From positions 1 through 64,000 of the forward strand of contig JACJZV010000003.1 in NCBI GenBank assembly GCA_020635395.1: DNA of 64,000 bases, given 5' to 3'. The notes below the pieces were generated by a model that saw only the letters and a program-made list of their open reading frames with translations, made no database searches and was not told where the DNA came from. A program made the position numbers and the translations under genes. This document shows, in pieces, positions 1-8,566 of the stretch (positions are counted from its first letter, which is position 1; each line of letters begins with the position of its first letter). The stretch comes from Flavobacteriales bacterium. Lineage in GTDB: Bacteria > Bacteroidota > Bacteroidia > NS11-12g > UBA9320.

Positions 1-894
1 CTGACCTATGGGGCTGATTTGGCCGGTAAACTTTCTACTAAATGTGGTGGCATTTGCATTGGCAGCATTTCTGAAAATTTGGGAAAATACGGGGCTGACA
101 AAACTATTTGTGTCTCAGGAAATGGGTTAGAATCTTTCACTCCCGAAACTTACAGTTTTGTAATAAGCGAAATTGCGAAACAACAAAATGCCTCGGTCGT
201 TATTTTCTCTGGTTCATATACCGGAAAAAGCATTGCCCCTCAAGTAGCCATTAAATTGAATGCTTCTTTGAGTACGGGTGTGGTTGCTTTGCCCGACACC
301 AGTCAAGGATTTGCTGTTCGAAAATCGTGTTTTTCAAATAAAGCTTTTACCGGCGTTAGCCATCATGCAGATGTAAAGGTAATTAGCATTATACCCAACT
401 CTTATGAAATAAAATCATTTGACAAAAATGCCGAGGTAAGCCAACTAAATATGGATGCCACTTCAAGCATAAAATCAAAATCACTTAAAGTTGATAAGGT
501 TCAAGGCAAGATTCCTTTAACTGAGGCCGAGTTGGTAGTATCTGCCGGACGAGGAATGAAAGGCCCCGAAAATTGGGGGATGATTGAAGAATTGGCCGAC
601 ATACTGGGTGCAGCAACTGCCTGCTCTAAACCAGTAGCTGATATGGATTGGAGACCGCACAACGAACATGTTGGGCAGACAGGTATTTCTATTAAACCGA
701 ATTTGTATATTGCCGTTGGTATTTCAGGTGCCATTCAGCATTTAGCTGGAGTCAGCAGTAGCAAAGTTATTTGCGTAATTAATACCGACCCTGAAGCTCC
801 ATTTTTTAAAGCTGCCGACTATGGCATCGTTGGGGATGCGTTTGAGGTACTTCCAAAACTAATTGAAAGAGCAAAACAGCTAAAAGCTGAATAA
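1..894 (+). CDS. etfA: Electron transfer flavoprotein subunit alpha (5' truncated by window edge)
   Basis: EtfA pairs with EtfB in a cytoplasmic FAD-carrying heterodimer that takes electrons from acyl-CoA dehydrogenases. The frame is open from base 1, and the true start lies upstream, so about 298 residues of a family usually near 320 are present. The C-terminal half carries the family FAD-binding signature: SAGRGMKGPENW, then GQTGISIKPNLYIAVGISGA, then INTDPEAPFF and ADYGIVGD. This part is conserved enough to make the call secure. The stop codon overlaps the next start by one base (TAATG), so the downstream nuclease-family gene is probably translationally coupled. etfB would be expected just upstream, outside the window. 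Confidence 0.95.
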   Translation: MTYGADLAGKLSTKCGGICIGSISENLGKYGADKTICVSGNGLESFTPETYSFVISEIAKQQNASVVIFSGSYTGKSIAPQVAIKLNASLSTGVVALPDTSQGFAVRKSCFSNKAFTGVSHHADVKVISIIPNSYEIKSFDKNAEVSQLNMDATSSIKSKSLKVDKVQGKIPLTEAELVVSAGRGMKGPENWGMIEELADILGAATACSKPVADMDWRPHNEHVGQTGISIKPNLYIAVGISGAIQHLAGVSSSKVICVINTDPEAPFFKAADYGIVGDAFEVLPKLIERAKQLKAE

Positions 895-1499
895 TGAACA
901 AGGTACAACTGGAAATATCTGGTTTAGTATCTGGACACACCAGCAAGCAAACCACATACACCTTGATTTTGGGTGAGGTGGGTGGCAATAGACGTATTCC
1001 TGTTGTTATTGGAGCATTTGAAGCTCAAGCCATTGCCTTGGTTTTGGAAGACATAAAACCCCAAAGACCCCTAACCCACGATTTGTTTAAAAACTTGGCC
1101 GATAGCTTTGATATTGACGTTTTGCAGATATTCATTTCCAATTTAATTGAAGGTGTATTTTACGCCAAAGTGGTGTGTCTTAAAGAAAATCAGGAAATAG
1201 AAATTGATGCCAGAACCAGTGATGCCGTGGCATTAGCCGTTCGATTTAATTGCCCAATTTTTACCACTCCACAGATATTGGATGCTGTGGGCATTGAACC
1301 CCAGCAAACCGAAGATGAAAAACCTGGAAGACCCGAAGATTCGGATGATTTTGACTTTATGAAAGATATTGTTGAGAGTGACGATTATTCGGGTTTGGAT
1401 ATATCAGATTTAGAAATTTTACTAAACGAAGCCCTTCAGGACGAAGATTATTCAAAGGCGGCACAAATAAGGGATGAAATTAAACGCCGTAAAAAGTAA
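894..1499 (+). CDS. Bifunctional nuclease family protein (DUF151) with C-terminal UVR motif
   Basis: Residues 1-135 match the BFN/DUF151 family: a compact beta-rich domain with GGNRRIPVVIGAFEA near residue 30 and the signature DARTSDAVALAVRF near residue 103. Family members have been described with RNase and DNase activity, but the physiological role in Bacteroidota is not settled. An acidic linker rich in E and D (about 140-170) leads to a C-terminal helix, LLNEALQDEDYSKAAQIRDE, which is a UvrB/UvrC-type (UVR) interaction motif. The ATG overlaps the etfA stop by one base, so the two genes are very likely one transcript. The length (201 aa) is normal for the two-domain version. Confidence 0.88.
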   Translation: MNKVQLEISGLVSGHTSKQTTYTLILGEVGGNRRIPVVIGAFEAQAIALVLEDIKPQRPLTHDLFKNLADSFDIDVLQIFISNLIEGVFYAKVVCLKENQEIEIDARTSDAVALAVRFNCPIFTTPQILDAVGIEPQQTEDEKPGRPEDSDDFDFMKDIVESDDYSGLDISDLEILLNEALQDEDYSKAAQIRDEIKRRKK

Positions 1500-1508
1500 T
1501 CTTTGGTT

Positions 1509-3446
1509 TTAATCACCAATTAATGTGATAGTTACACTCCGGTTGTCAATTTCTTCTTCGCCTTTAAAGTATTTGATGATGCCAAAATAGGTTCCAGAGG
1601 CACATATTTTCCCGTTGTATTTTCCGTCCCAACAATCAAAGTCATTTTTTTCATTTGTAAACATCAATTCTCCCCATCGGTTATAAATCCATATCACGGC
1701 CTTCACACATTCAAAACTGTCGTTTCCAAAAAAATAGCAATCATTTGAATAATCTTGATTTGGTGTAAAAACATTGTACGTAGTTGGCTCAAATTCAAAT
1801 TTTTCAATTTCCCATTTTATTTGGTTTGTTTTGGGTTTATAAAAAAAACAATGACCGGCCGTTCTTGAATCTTTTGCTATCAGCGAAACATCGTATATCT
1901 TTCCGGCAGTTAAATTTTCAAGAAATACAGAACCAAAATTTTCGTAATTATCTTGAAAACCTGAAATATTCCAATTCCAATTTTCTTTGAAATCATCCTT
2001 CTTATTCAAAAAAATTCCTGTTGAATCGCACGTGTTAATAACTTCAAAATCAAAATCGAACTCAAAGGTATCAATAGGTTGAATAAACAATTTCTTGGTA
2101 ATTGAATCTTCCGAAAGACAATACACCGAGTCAACAATTTTTAGAGTAATATTTCTTTCACCCGTTTCATCCGGGACAAAACGTTTGAAATTGAAATTGT
2201 GCATTTCGCCGTAGCCAACATCCCAAAACCAGTCTGGAGTTTCGGTTCCCATTTTGGTAATAAAAGCTGTGTCGCCAAGGCAAATAGTATCTGGGGTAAT
2301 ATCAAAATCAGCATACAGTGTTTTTCTACTTTTTATGGTAATATTTTGCGTAATACTGTCAATACAATTCAAGTTTTTAGCCACCAATTTAATTTGATAA
2401 ACTCCCGACTGCGAAAAAGAAATTTCGGGGCTGTCTTCAACAGAAGTATCACAACCTTGCGTTGGATTGGTAATTGTCCAATGATATGAGTTTGCGTTTT
2501 GGCTGGTGTTTTTAAGAAATAAAATGCTATCCATGCAAATTGTTTCCGGAATCTTAAAATCTGCCTCTAACGTAAAATTACATTGCAATACGTTGAACTG
2601 GTAGTCCCGCAATGTTTCGCCAATTTTTACACCATTTCTATATTCGCTTACCCTTATTCCAACCACGTATTGGCCTTCTGCATCTGGTTTAACTGTAAGT
2701 ATCCCTGTTTTAGAATCAATTTTCAATTTTTCCGTTCCACCCATTAGGTCTCCCAAATGATAGGCAGTTTTGTAAACAACATTTTGATAGTGAGGAGCAT
2801 CGGGTGTAGTAGGCCGCGGAATAGTATTGGAAGCACCTAAAAATGGAATGTATAAATCATAGACTAAAGAATCTCCGTCTTTGTCGAAAGCGGAATGGTC
2901 AAAGATTAATTTGGCATCGTTGCAGAGAAAATTCGGTGGATTGTCTTTAAAAACCGGATTACTGTTTACTTCCACCACGGCGGGAATTTCTGCAAAAATG
3001 GTCATACCGGTTGAAAGTGGATCTATAAGGTTTGTGATAGTGGAGTTTCTACAGCATCGCTGAAATGTAACCACTAAACCATCTGACCCTATAGAAATTT
3101 TGTCTTCAAATGTATAAAGGTATTTATCTACACAAGCATTGCTTGGTGGTTGAATGCACAGATAGTTCAATTTTGAAACACGCTCGGGGTCGCTTCGCGT
3201 TACCTCCACCGTTTTGATTAAATCTTTTGTTTTTGCATTAAAAAAGCCAAAAAAAGCCGTTTTATCATCCGAAATGGCCCCGGCATTGCCATGAACACAG
3301 TCGATGTAATAAACGAAAGTAAACCGGAATGAATCTTTTGCAAGGTATTCGTAATAGAACTCTCCGCCCATTATATGGGTGGCAGATGCCCAAAACCATG
3401 AGCTTAAAGCAACTGCCACACACAAATAACGAATTCTTGCTTTCAC
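1509..3446 (-). CDS. Secreted PKD-containing protein with T9SS type B (gliding-motility-associated) C-terminal domain
   Basis: A 645-aa cell-surface or secreted protein. It has an N-terminal signal peptide (hydrophobic run to about residue 22). A cysteine-containing N-terminal region with FQRCCRNSTITNL near residue 130 follows, then PKD-like beta domains between about residues 290 and 450. The end is a classic type B sorting domain: VFTPNQDYSND, IWIYNRWGELMF, DCWDGKYNGKICASGTYF. The C-terminal domain directs export through the type IX system and cell-surface handling. The gene converges on the BFN gene with only 9 bases between stops. The function of the passenger region is unknown; adhesion or a structural surface role is a guess. 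Confidence 0.88.
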   Translation of the reverse strand: MKARIRYLCVAVALSSWFWASATHIMGGEFYYEYLAKDSFRFTFVYYIDCVHGNAGAISDDKTAFFGFFNAKTKDLIKTVEVTRSDPERVSKLNYLCIQPPSNACVDKYLYTFEDKISIGSDGLVVTFQRCCRNSTITNLIDPLSTGMTIFAEIPAVVEVNSNPVFKDNPPNFLCNDAKLIFDHSAFDKDGDSLVYDLYIPFLGASNTIPRPTTPDAPHYQNVVYKTAYHLGDLMGGTEKLKIDSKTGILTVKPDAEGQYVVGIRVSEYRNGVKIGETLRDYQFNVLQCNFTLEADFKIPETICMDSILFLKNTSQNANSYHWTITNPTQGCDTSVEDSPEISFSQSGVYQIKLVAKNLNCIDSITQNITIKSRKTLYADFDITPDTICLGDTAFITKMGTETPDWFWDVGYGEMHNFNFKRFVPDETGERNITLKIVDSVYCLSEDSITKKLFIQPIDTFEFDFDFEVINTCDSTGIFLNKKDDFKENWNWNISGFQDNYENFGSVFLENLTAGKIYDVSLIAKDSRTAGHCFFYKPKTNQIKWEIEKFEFEPTTYNVFTPNQDYSNDCYFFGNDSFECVKAVIWIYNRWGELMFTNEKNDFDCWDGKYNGKICASGTYFGIIKYFKGEEEIDNRSVTITLIGD

Positions 3447-3487
3447 ATTCTTTTAGACGCTTGATTTACTTAAGGAGTTGCACCAAA

Positions 3488-3985
3488 TTATTTTTTTACC
3501 ATTACAAACTGAACCAAATCGTTGTTGCTTGCACCACCGTTAATATATTCACACATAGCTGTAACGTTGTTATTACCAGTAGTGTAATACCCTGAAACCC
3601 TTGTGGTTTGTCCAGTAACATTTAAAATTGGTCTTCCTTTTAGCTCTCCAAATCCATCAACTTCCTGTTGGGGAATATCAAAAGTATATCCGTCACTTAC
3701 CTTTACAAGATTAGCACCCGACATAAATTTTGTTAAACCGTCTTTTCTGAAATCGAACATTGTTTTATCTGTGGAGTTGGCATAAACTTTTAAGTTCATG
3801 CTACCACTTCCTTTTTTATCGCCGCTTACCGCATCAAAAACTTCATACGTACAGGTATATTCTCCCACTATCACGTCTCTAATATCTGTCGTATTGTTGT
3901 TTCCATCATCCACCACTGGTTCATCTTTGCATGATTGAATACCTAAAGCAAACAGCATAAATGCTGCAATCCAAATGTTTTTCAT
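3488..3985 (-). CDS. Small lipoprotein, unknown function
   Basis: A 165-aa lipoprotein starting at the ATG at 3985; a longer frame to 4006 adds seven charged residues before the hydrophobic segment and is less likely. The signal segment ends in the lipobox-like LGIQSC, followed by an Asp/Asn-rich tether. The rest is beta-rich (GEYTCTYEVFD, GSGSMNLKVYA, VSGYYTTGNNN) and resembles the calycin/lipocalin-like small lipoproteins common in Bacteroidota. I do not recognise a specific family. It lies 41 bases upstream of the T9SS type B gene on the same strand and could share its transcript in either direction of dependence. Confidence 0.75.
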   Translation of the reverse strand: MKNIWIAAFMLFALGIQSCKDEPVVDDGNNNTTDIRDVIVGEYTCTYEVFDAVSGDKKGSGSMNLKVYANSTDKTMFDFRKDGLTKFMSGANLVKVSDGYTFDIPQQEVDGFGELKGRPILNVTGQTTRVSGYYTTGNNNVTAMCEYINGGASNNDLVQFVMVKK

Positions 3986-4056
3986 ATACTTTTCTCTTTT
4001 AGGCAAATTTAAAATAAAATACTAATTTTGAAACGTAGTAGTATTAACATGTCGCT

Positions 4057-4530
4057 GTGAGTAAACTTTTATATTCAGTAGCATTTTTTTTGTTGGCTTC
4101 TTGTTCAGCAACCATATCGCCTGACTTGAACGGTGATTGGATTATTGGAGATTGGGTAAGAATTTCTGACCAGGATAGTGTTGTGCTGGTGGAATCTTGG
4201 CAAAAAACAGACAATGGTTTTAAAGCCACCGAAAAAGTATCTTCAAATGGAGAGTGTTCAATAACCGAAATAATGGAACTTGTGAAACAAAAGAATGGTT
4301 GGGTGTTTATTGCTCATCCAAAAGAAAATGCAACTCCAACAAAATTTAAAGTTGTTGAGGCTTCAAAAAATTCTTTTGTATGCATCAATGAGCAACATGA
4401 CTTTCCGAAATGTATAGAGTATCGCCTTTCGGGCAATACTCTATTTGCATTTATCGGAAATGACAAGAATGAGAATGGTAAAACCTTTATCTTTACTCGT
4501 CAAAATAACAATCTTACTCTGTCAGAATAA
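4057..4530 (+). CDS. Lipoprotein with DUF6265-like domain
   Basis: A 157-aa protein with a GTG start; the ATG seven bases upstream is out of frame. The hydrophobic leader ends in LLASC, a lipobox. The mature part has a Trp-rich start (GDWIIGDWVRISDQDSVV, ESWQKTDNGF) and the short motif EQHDFPKCIEYR near residue 112. This HDFP motif is what I associate with DUF6265, a beta-barrel domain of unknown function. The gene is divergent from the lipoprotein at 3488-3985 and convergent with the next gene, with 5 bases between stops. Confidence 0.75.
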   Translation: MSKLLYSVAFFLLASCSATISPDLNGDWIIGDWVRISDQDSVVLVESWQKTDNGFKATEKVSSNGECSITEIMELVKQKNGWVFIAHPKENATPTKFKVVEASKNSFVCINEQHDFPKCIEYRLSGNTLFAFIGNDKNENGKTFIFTRQNNNLTLSE

Positions 4531-4535
4531 GAGGT

Positions 4536-5129
4536 TTAAATCATTCCAAGTAGATACAGAATAAATATAATTAGAACAACCAAAATTAATACTCCAAACA
4601 GCGGTCCTAAAAGTTCTCTTAATAAATAGATTAGCAACAGAACTAAGAGTACAACCAAAATTATGTAAATTAGGTTAGAAGAATCACCCTTTGATTTTTT
4701 AGATTCTGTAATTGATTTGATTTTATTTACTTTTTTGTTTACCTTGTTCTGCACCACTTTGTTGCCAAAATCTTTGACATTTGCAATGGGAGATTTTTTC
4801 GTTTGAGTGGATGTTTTGGTAACTTCAATGTCTTCTGACTTAGCGTTTTGGATACCATTTTCCAACTCTTTTACCGAAACATTTTTTGATTCTGCTTGAT
4901 TAAGATCTAAAACCTTGTCAACCTTTTCAGCCAACACTTCATCCTGAGGTTTTTCAACATTTTTCACATCGACATTTGGTTTTACATAATGCGAGGATTT
5001 GTTAGAAGCCACTGCTTCTTTTTTGTTTTTTTGCAAAAAACGCGTACCTGTTAGATGCCCATATTGACGAGAACAACTCGACAAAACGACCATAACAATC
5101 AAACCTAGAATTTTAATAGAATTTCTCAT
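4536..5129 (-). CDS. Lipoprotein with Lys-rich linker and C-terminal membrane segments
   Basis: A 197-aa protein. Its N-terminal signal ends in VVLSSC, a lipobox. The middle (about 35-150) is low-complexity and charged, rich in Lys, Glu, Val and Asn, and probably disordered or coiled. The C-terminus (about 152-197) is a long run of Ile, Leu and Val, LIYIILVVLLVLLLIYLLRE followed by GPLFGVLILVVLIIF, long enough for two membrane passes. I do not recognise the family. A lipid-anchored N-terminus with a strongly hydrophobic C-terminus suggests an envelope protein. Confidence 0.7.
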   Translation of the reverse strand: MRNSIKILGLIVMVVLSSCSRQYGHLTGTRFLQKNKKEAVASNKSSHYVKPNVDVKNVEKPQDEVLAEKVDKVLDLNQAESKNVSVKELENGIQNAKSEDIEVTKTSTQTKKSPIANVKDFGNKVVQNKVNKKVNKIKSITESKKSKGDSSNLIYIILVVLLVLLLIYLLRELLGPLFGVLILVVLIIFILYLLGMI

Positions 5130-5176
5130 AACATAAATTTTTATAATACAAATATTGAAATAAAAAGCACTTACCC

Positions 5177-6016
5177 CTATAAAGTGGCTACTTTTAATTT
5201 TAACAGTTTTTCCATCAAAGGTTCGAATTGATTTAATGGCAGCATGTTGGCTCCATCTGATTTTGCCTCAGACGGATTAGGGTGAGTCTCGACAAACAAC
5301 CCGTCTGCACCAACGGCAATGGCCGCTTTTGCAATGGTTTCTATCAATTCTGGCTTACCGCCAGTTACCCCACTACCTGCATTGGGTTGTTGCAAACTAT
5401 GGGTAATGTCCATTACTACCGGTTTACCAAAGTTTTTCATTTCTGTGATGTTTCTGAAATCCACAATTAAATCGCCATACCCAAACATATTGCCTCGTTC
5501 TGTCAGCAATACGTTCTGATTTCCACTCTGCAAAACCTTGTCTAATGCATATTTCATGGCAGAAGATGACGCAAATTGACCCTTTTTTATGTTCACTACT
5601 TTTCCGGTTTTGGCTGCGGCCACCAACAAATCCGTTTGTCGAAATAAAAAGGCTGGAATTTGGAGTACATCCACATATTTAGCAGCCATTTCGGCTTCAT
5701 CACTTTCATGTATGTCGGTAACAGTAGGTATATCAAGCTCCTCCCCTATTTTTTGTAAAATTGTCAATGCTTCAATATCACCTATACCTGTAAAACTATC
5801 TAATCTTGAGCGGTTTGCCTTTCTATAAGAACCTTTAAAAATAAATGGGATACCAAGTTTTTGGCAACTATTTTTTAAACTTTTGGCAATTTCAAACGCC
5901 ATTTCTTTACCCTCAATGGCACATGGCCCGGCCATCACAAAAAACTTTGCAGGGTTGGGTGTAAAAATTTCGGATATTATCTTTGAACTGTTCAAAACAA
6001 AAACTTTAGGGGGCAA
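5177..6016 (-). CDS. kdsA: 3-deoxy-8-phosphooctulonate synthase (KDO-8-P synthase)
   Basis: KdsA condenses phosphoenolpyruvate with arabinose-5-phosphate to give KDO-8-phosphate, the first committed step to the inner-core sugar of lipopolysaccharide. Family signatures are clear: MAGPCAIEGKEMAFEIAKSL near residue 28, FKGSYRKANRSR near 60, SFTGIGD, VTDIHESDEA, IPAFLFRQTDLL, KKGQF, and the C-terminal DITHSLQQP, GGKPELIETIAKAAIAVGAD and VETHPNPSEAKSDG. At 279 aa it has the family length. The start is a TTG, with an in-frame stop a few codons upstream and the first in-frame ATG only inside the conserved core, so a non-ATG start is required. Confidence 0.95.
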   Translation of the reverse strand: MPPKVFVLNSSKIISEIFTPNPAKFFVMAGPCAIEGKEMAFEIAKSLKNSCQKLGIPFIFKGSYRKANRSRLDSFTGIGDIEALTILQKIGEELDIPTVTDIHESDEAEMAAKYVDVLQIPAFLFRQTDLLVAAAKTGKVVNIKKGQFASSSAMKYALDKVLQSGNQNVLLTERGNMFGYGDLIVDFRNITEMKNFGKPVVMDITHSLQQPNAGSGVTGGKPELIETIAKAAIAVGADGLFVETHPNPSEAKSDGANMLPLNQFEPLMEKLLKLKVATL

Positions 6017-6098
6017 TAATACGTTGCTTAATTATGTTTGCGGCGAAATTTTTATCAGGAATGACTGATAAGGCCGACTAAGTTGGAACATTTGGTGT

Positions 6099-6701
6099 AT
6101 GAAACGAATTTTAATTATTGTTCTGGCAATTTGTAAAAGTCTATATTCTTTTGCTCAAATAGATGCTTATTTAATTGATTATGGAATTAATGAACAAAAT
6201 GAACATGTAATTATTCACTGGCGTACAAGTGCGGGATTTACGTGCGAGGACATAAAGGTAGAACACGGTTTGGATTCTAATATGCTAAGGTCTATTTATA
6301 TCTATCCTGGCATTTGCGGGGCCGATACAACAGAAGAAAGTTATGCCTACACGGTTGGCTCCGACTTTATATACAATGTTCCAAACTATTTTAGAATAAA
6401 CTTGGGCAAATACGGGGTATCAAAAATTTTACAAATTACCGTGGTTTCGCTTGATTCGGTGGCATTAAAATTATTTCCAAACCCTATTACTGAAAGTAGC
6501 ACTTTGTTTTTCGAAAACTACTCAAACGAAACAGCAACCATTCAGATTAAAAATGTCATAGGAAAAATTATTTTACCTGATATTCAAACAAAGAAAAACA
6601 GCATAAAACTGAACGAACTAAATCAATTGCCAGCGGGCATTTATCGGTTAGATTTATATCTGAACCGAAAAACATCAGGCATTATTTTTATCGTGCTCTA
6701 A
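6099..6701 (+). CDS. Small secreted protein with T9SS type A sorting domain
   Basis: A 200-aa exported protein. Its signal peptide runs to about residue 20 (ending FAQ). The passenger of about 100 residues has four cysteines and contains HWRTSAGFTCEDIKVEHG, a pattern common at the start of Bacteroidota surface proteins where fibronectin-like domains are followed by a sorting tail. The last 80 residues form a type A C-terminal sorting domain: KLFPNPITESSTL, IKNVIGKII, LPAGIYRLDLYL. It should be exported by the T9SS. The passenger function is unknown. Confidence 0.82.
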   Translation: MKRILIIVLAICKSLYSFAQIDAYLIDYGINEQNEHVIIHWRTSAGFTCEDIKVEHGLDSNMLRSIYIYPGICGADTTEESYAYTVGSDFIYNVPNYFRINLGKYGVSKILQITVVSLDSVALKLFPNPITESSTLFFENYSNETATIQIKNVIGKIILPDIQTKKNSIKLNELNQLPAGIYRLDLYLNRKTSGIIFIVL

Positions 6702-6739
6702 AAGTTTTTTATAACATTGCACCATAAAATTTTGACATT

Positions 6740-7549
6740 ATGGGAAATCAACTTTTGGCAGGTAAAAAAGGAATCATATTTGGTGCGTTGGATGAAAATT
6801 CGATTGCTTGGAAAGTGGCTGAGCAATGCCATGAGGCTGGTGCGGAGTTTATCTTAACCAATGCCCCCATAGCCATGCGAATGGGAGCAATAAACAATTT
6901 GGCCGAAAAAACAGGTTCGGATATTGTTGCATGTGACGTAACCAGCGATGAAGATATGAACAACCTGATAGACGCAGCTATGGCAAAATTCGGGAAAGTG
7001 GATTTTATACTTCACTCTGTGGGCATGAGTTTGAATATCCGAAAGAAAAAAGCCTACACCGACTCCAACTACGATTTTATGCACAAAACTTTTGATATCA
7101 GTGCTATGAGCTTGCACAGATTGTTGCAAACCTGCTATCAAAAAGATGCGATAAACGAATGGGGTTCCGTAGTGGCACTTACTTATATAGCGGCTCAACG
7201 GACATTCCCAGATTATGGCGAAATGGCCGAAAGCAAATCGCTTTTAGAATCGTTTGCAAGAAGTTTTGGTTACCATTATGGTGTGAAACGAAAAGTGAGA
7301 ATAAACACCATTTCACAATCGCCCACCATGACCACTGCGGGATCGGGTGTTGGTGGTTTTAATGCCTTTATTGATTATGCCAACAAAATGTCTCCATTGG
7401 GCAATGCAACGGCAGATGATTGTGCATCCTATTGTGTGGCTTTATTTTCTGATTTGACTCGAAAAGTAACGATGCAAAACCTTTTCCACGATGGCGGCTA
7501 CAGCTTTGTAGGTGTTAGTGAAGAGGTCATGTCGAAGTTTGGGGAGTAA
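6740..7549 (+). CDS. fabI: Enoyl-[acyl-carrier-protein] reductase (NADH), FabI type
   Basis: FabI reduces the trans-2-enoyl-ACP intermediate in the last step of each fatty-acid elongation cycle, using NAD(P)H. The protein is 269 aa, the normal length. Visible features are the nucleotide-binding start GKKGIIFGALDENSIAWK, the DVTSDEDM strand end, and VDFILHSVGMS. The active site has the ALTYIAAQRT tyrosine followed by the Tyr-x6-Lys pair in DYGEMAESK, and the substrate loop is ISQSPTMTTAGSG. The upstream spacer of 38 bases from the preceding gene is short but there is no overlap. It is a likely essential housekeeping gene. Confidence 0.96.
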   Translation: MGNQLLAGKKGIIFGALDENSIAWKVAEQCHEAGAEFILTNAPIAMRMGAINNLAEKTGSDIVACDVTSDEDMNNLIDAAMAKFGKVDFILHSVGMSLNIRKKKAYTDSNYDFMHKTFDISAMSLHRLLQTCYQKDAINEWGSVVALTYIAAQRTFPDYGEMAESKSLLESFARSFGYHYGVKRKVRINTISQSPTMTTAGSGVGGFNAFIDYANKMSPLGNATADDCASYCVALFSDLTRKVTMQNLFHDGGYSFVGVSEEVMSKFGE

Positions 7550-7568
7550 ATATATACGTTCGTTTTAA

Positions 7569-8528
7569 TTAAAACGCTTCTTTCTTTTTTCGTTTTAGAA
7601 AACTAAAAAAGCCTTTTTTCTTCTTTTGATAGTCTTTTCCTTCGGTGCCGTTGGGGGGGCGTAAGTCGAAGGTATGTTCTGCTTCATCATCAAACAATTC
7701 GCGGTTTTGCAATTGCCAAAAGCCTTTTACAAACGACATATAACTGTATGTTCCATCCGGCAAATAATATTGGTAACGCCCTTTAAGCATTTCGTTTTGC
7801 GGAGAAAGGTTTTCAAAAACGATGTGATTTTTTTCTTTATCGTAACGGCAAGGAATGGTTGCCCTTTCAGCAAACGTAAAAATCATCCGACTTTTATAGT
7901 CATCTACTTCATCTTCAAAAATGGGTAAGCCAAAATAGGGTGTATTGCTTTCGTCAAAAGCCAATACATCTACAATTTTTTTATTGATAAACTCATTGTC
8001 GCCATCCCAGCCAAAAAGCAGGTAGTAATCTTTTTTCTTGTAGCTGTAATGATAAATTTGATAATACAATGCTCCTACCCAATGTCGGCAGTCAACCGTA
8101 GAATAATCAACGTCTTTTATGTAATCTGAACTATCATAAAGCCCATGCAAAATCAACGAATCGGAGTTATTCATTTGGATGGCCCCAAAATACATAAACC
8201 TACTACTGTCTAAAAGCAAATTCCAGGTAAATAATCTGAATTTTTCATCGTCAGGTTTTAAAATAGAAACCGTGTTGATGAGTGTAAAGTTGTAATTGAA
8301 ACTACCCGGAACGGCCAATGCTTTTTTGAGTGTTTGCACAAAATAGTAGCAACTGGTTGCCCGTTCGTTTTGGTCGGCTCCATTGATAATGCGATGGCTC
8401 AGCCCTTCTAATTGATATTCGTAATTTCGGATAGAATCGAAATAGGTAGTGTCCACCTCTTTGGCCTTTGATTGCAAAAACCAAGGGCATATAAGTAAAC
8501 CCAGTGTGATAAATCGTTTTCGAGCCAT
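7569..8528 (-). CDS. Exported protein, unknown function
   Basis: A 319-aa protein with an N-terminal signal-like segment (about 1-22, ending LQSKA). It contains DSSRFMYFGAIQM near residue 108, CRHWVGALYYQIYHY near 146 and YYLLFGWDGDNEF near 170, and ends in a Lys-rich tail, FLKRKKK. I have seen this kind of sequence as a conserved hypothetical of Bacteroidota, but I cannot assign a function. It converges on fabI (stops 20 bases apart) and lies 39 bases downstream of the thiolase gene on the same strand, so the two may be co-transcribed. Confidence 0.72.
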   Translation of the reverse strand: MARKRFITLGLLICPWFLQSKAKEVDTTYFDSIRNYEYQLEGLSHRIINGADQNERATSCYYFVQTLKKALAVPGSFNYNFTLINTVSILKPDDEKFRLFTWNLLLDSSRFMYFGAIQMNNSDSLILHGLYDSSDYIKDVDYSTVDCRHWVGALYYQIYHYSYKKKDYYLLFGWDGDNEFINKKIVDVLAFDESNTPYFGLPIFEDEVDDYKSRMIFTFAERATIPCRYDKEKNHIVFENLSPQNEMLKGRYQYYLPDGTYSYMSFVKGFWQLQNRELFDDEAEHTFDLRPPNGTEGKDYQKKKKGFFSFLKRKKKEAF

Positions 8529-8566
8529 TTTTATGTATTAACTCAAAAGCTGTGCTTCATAGTATT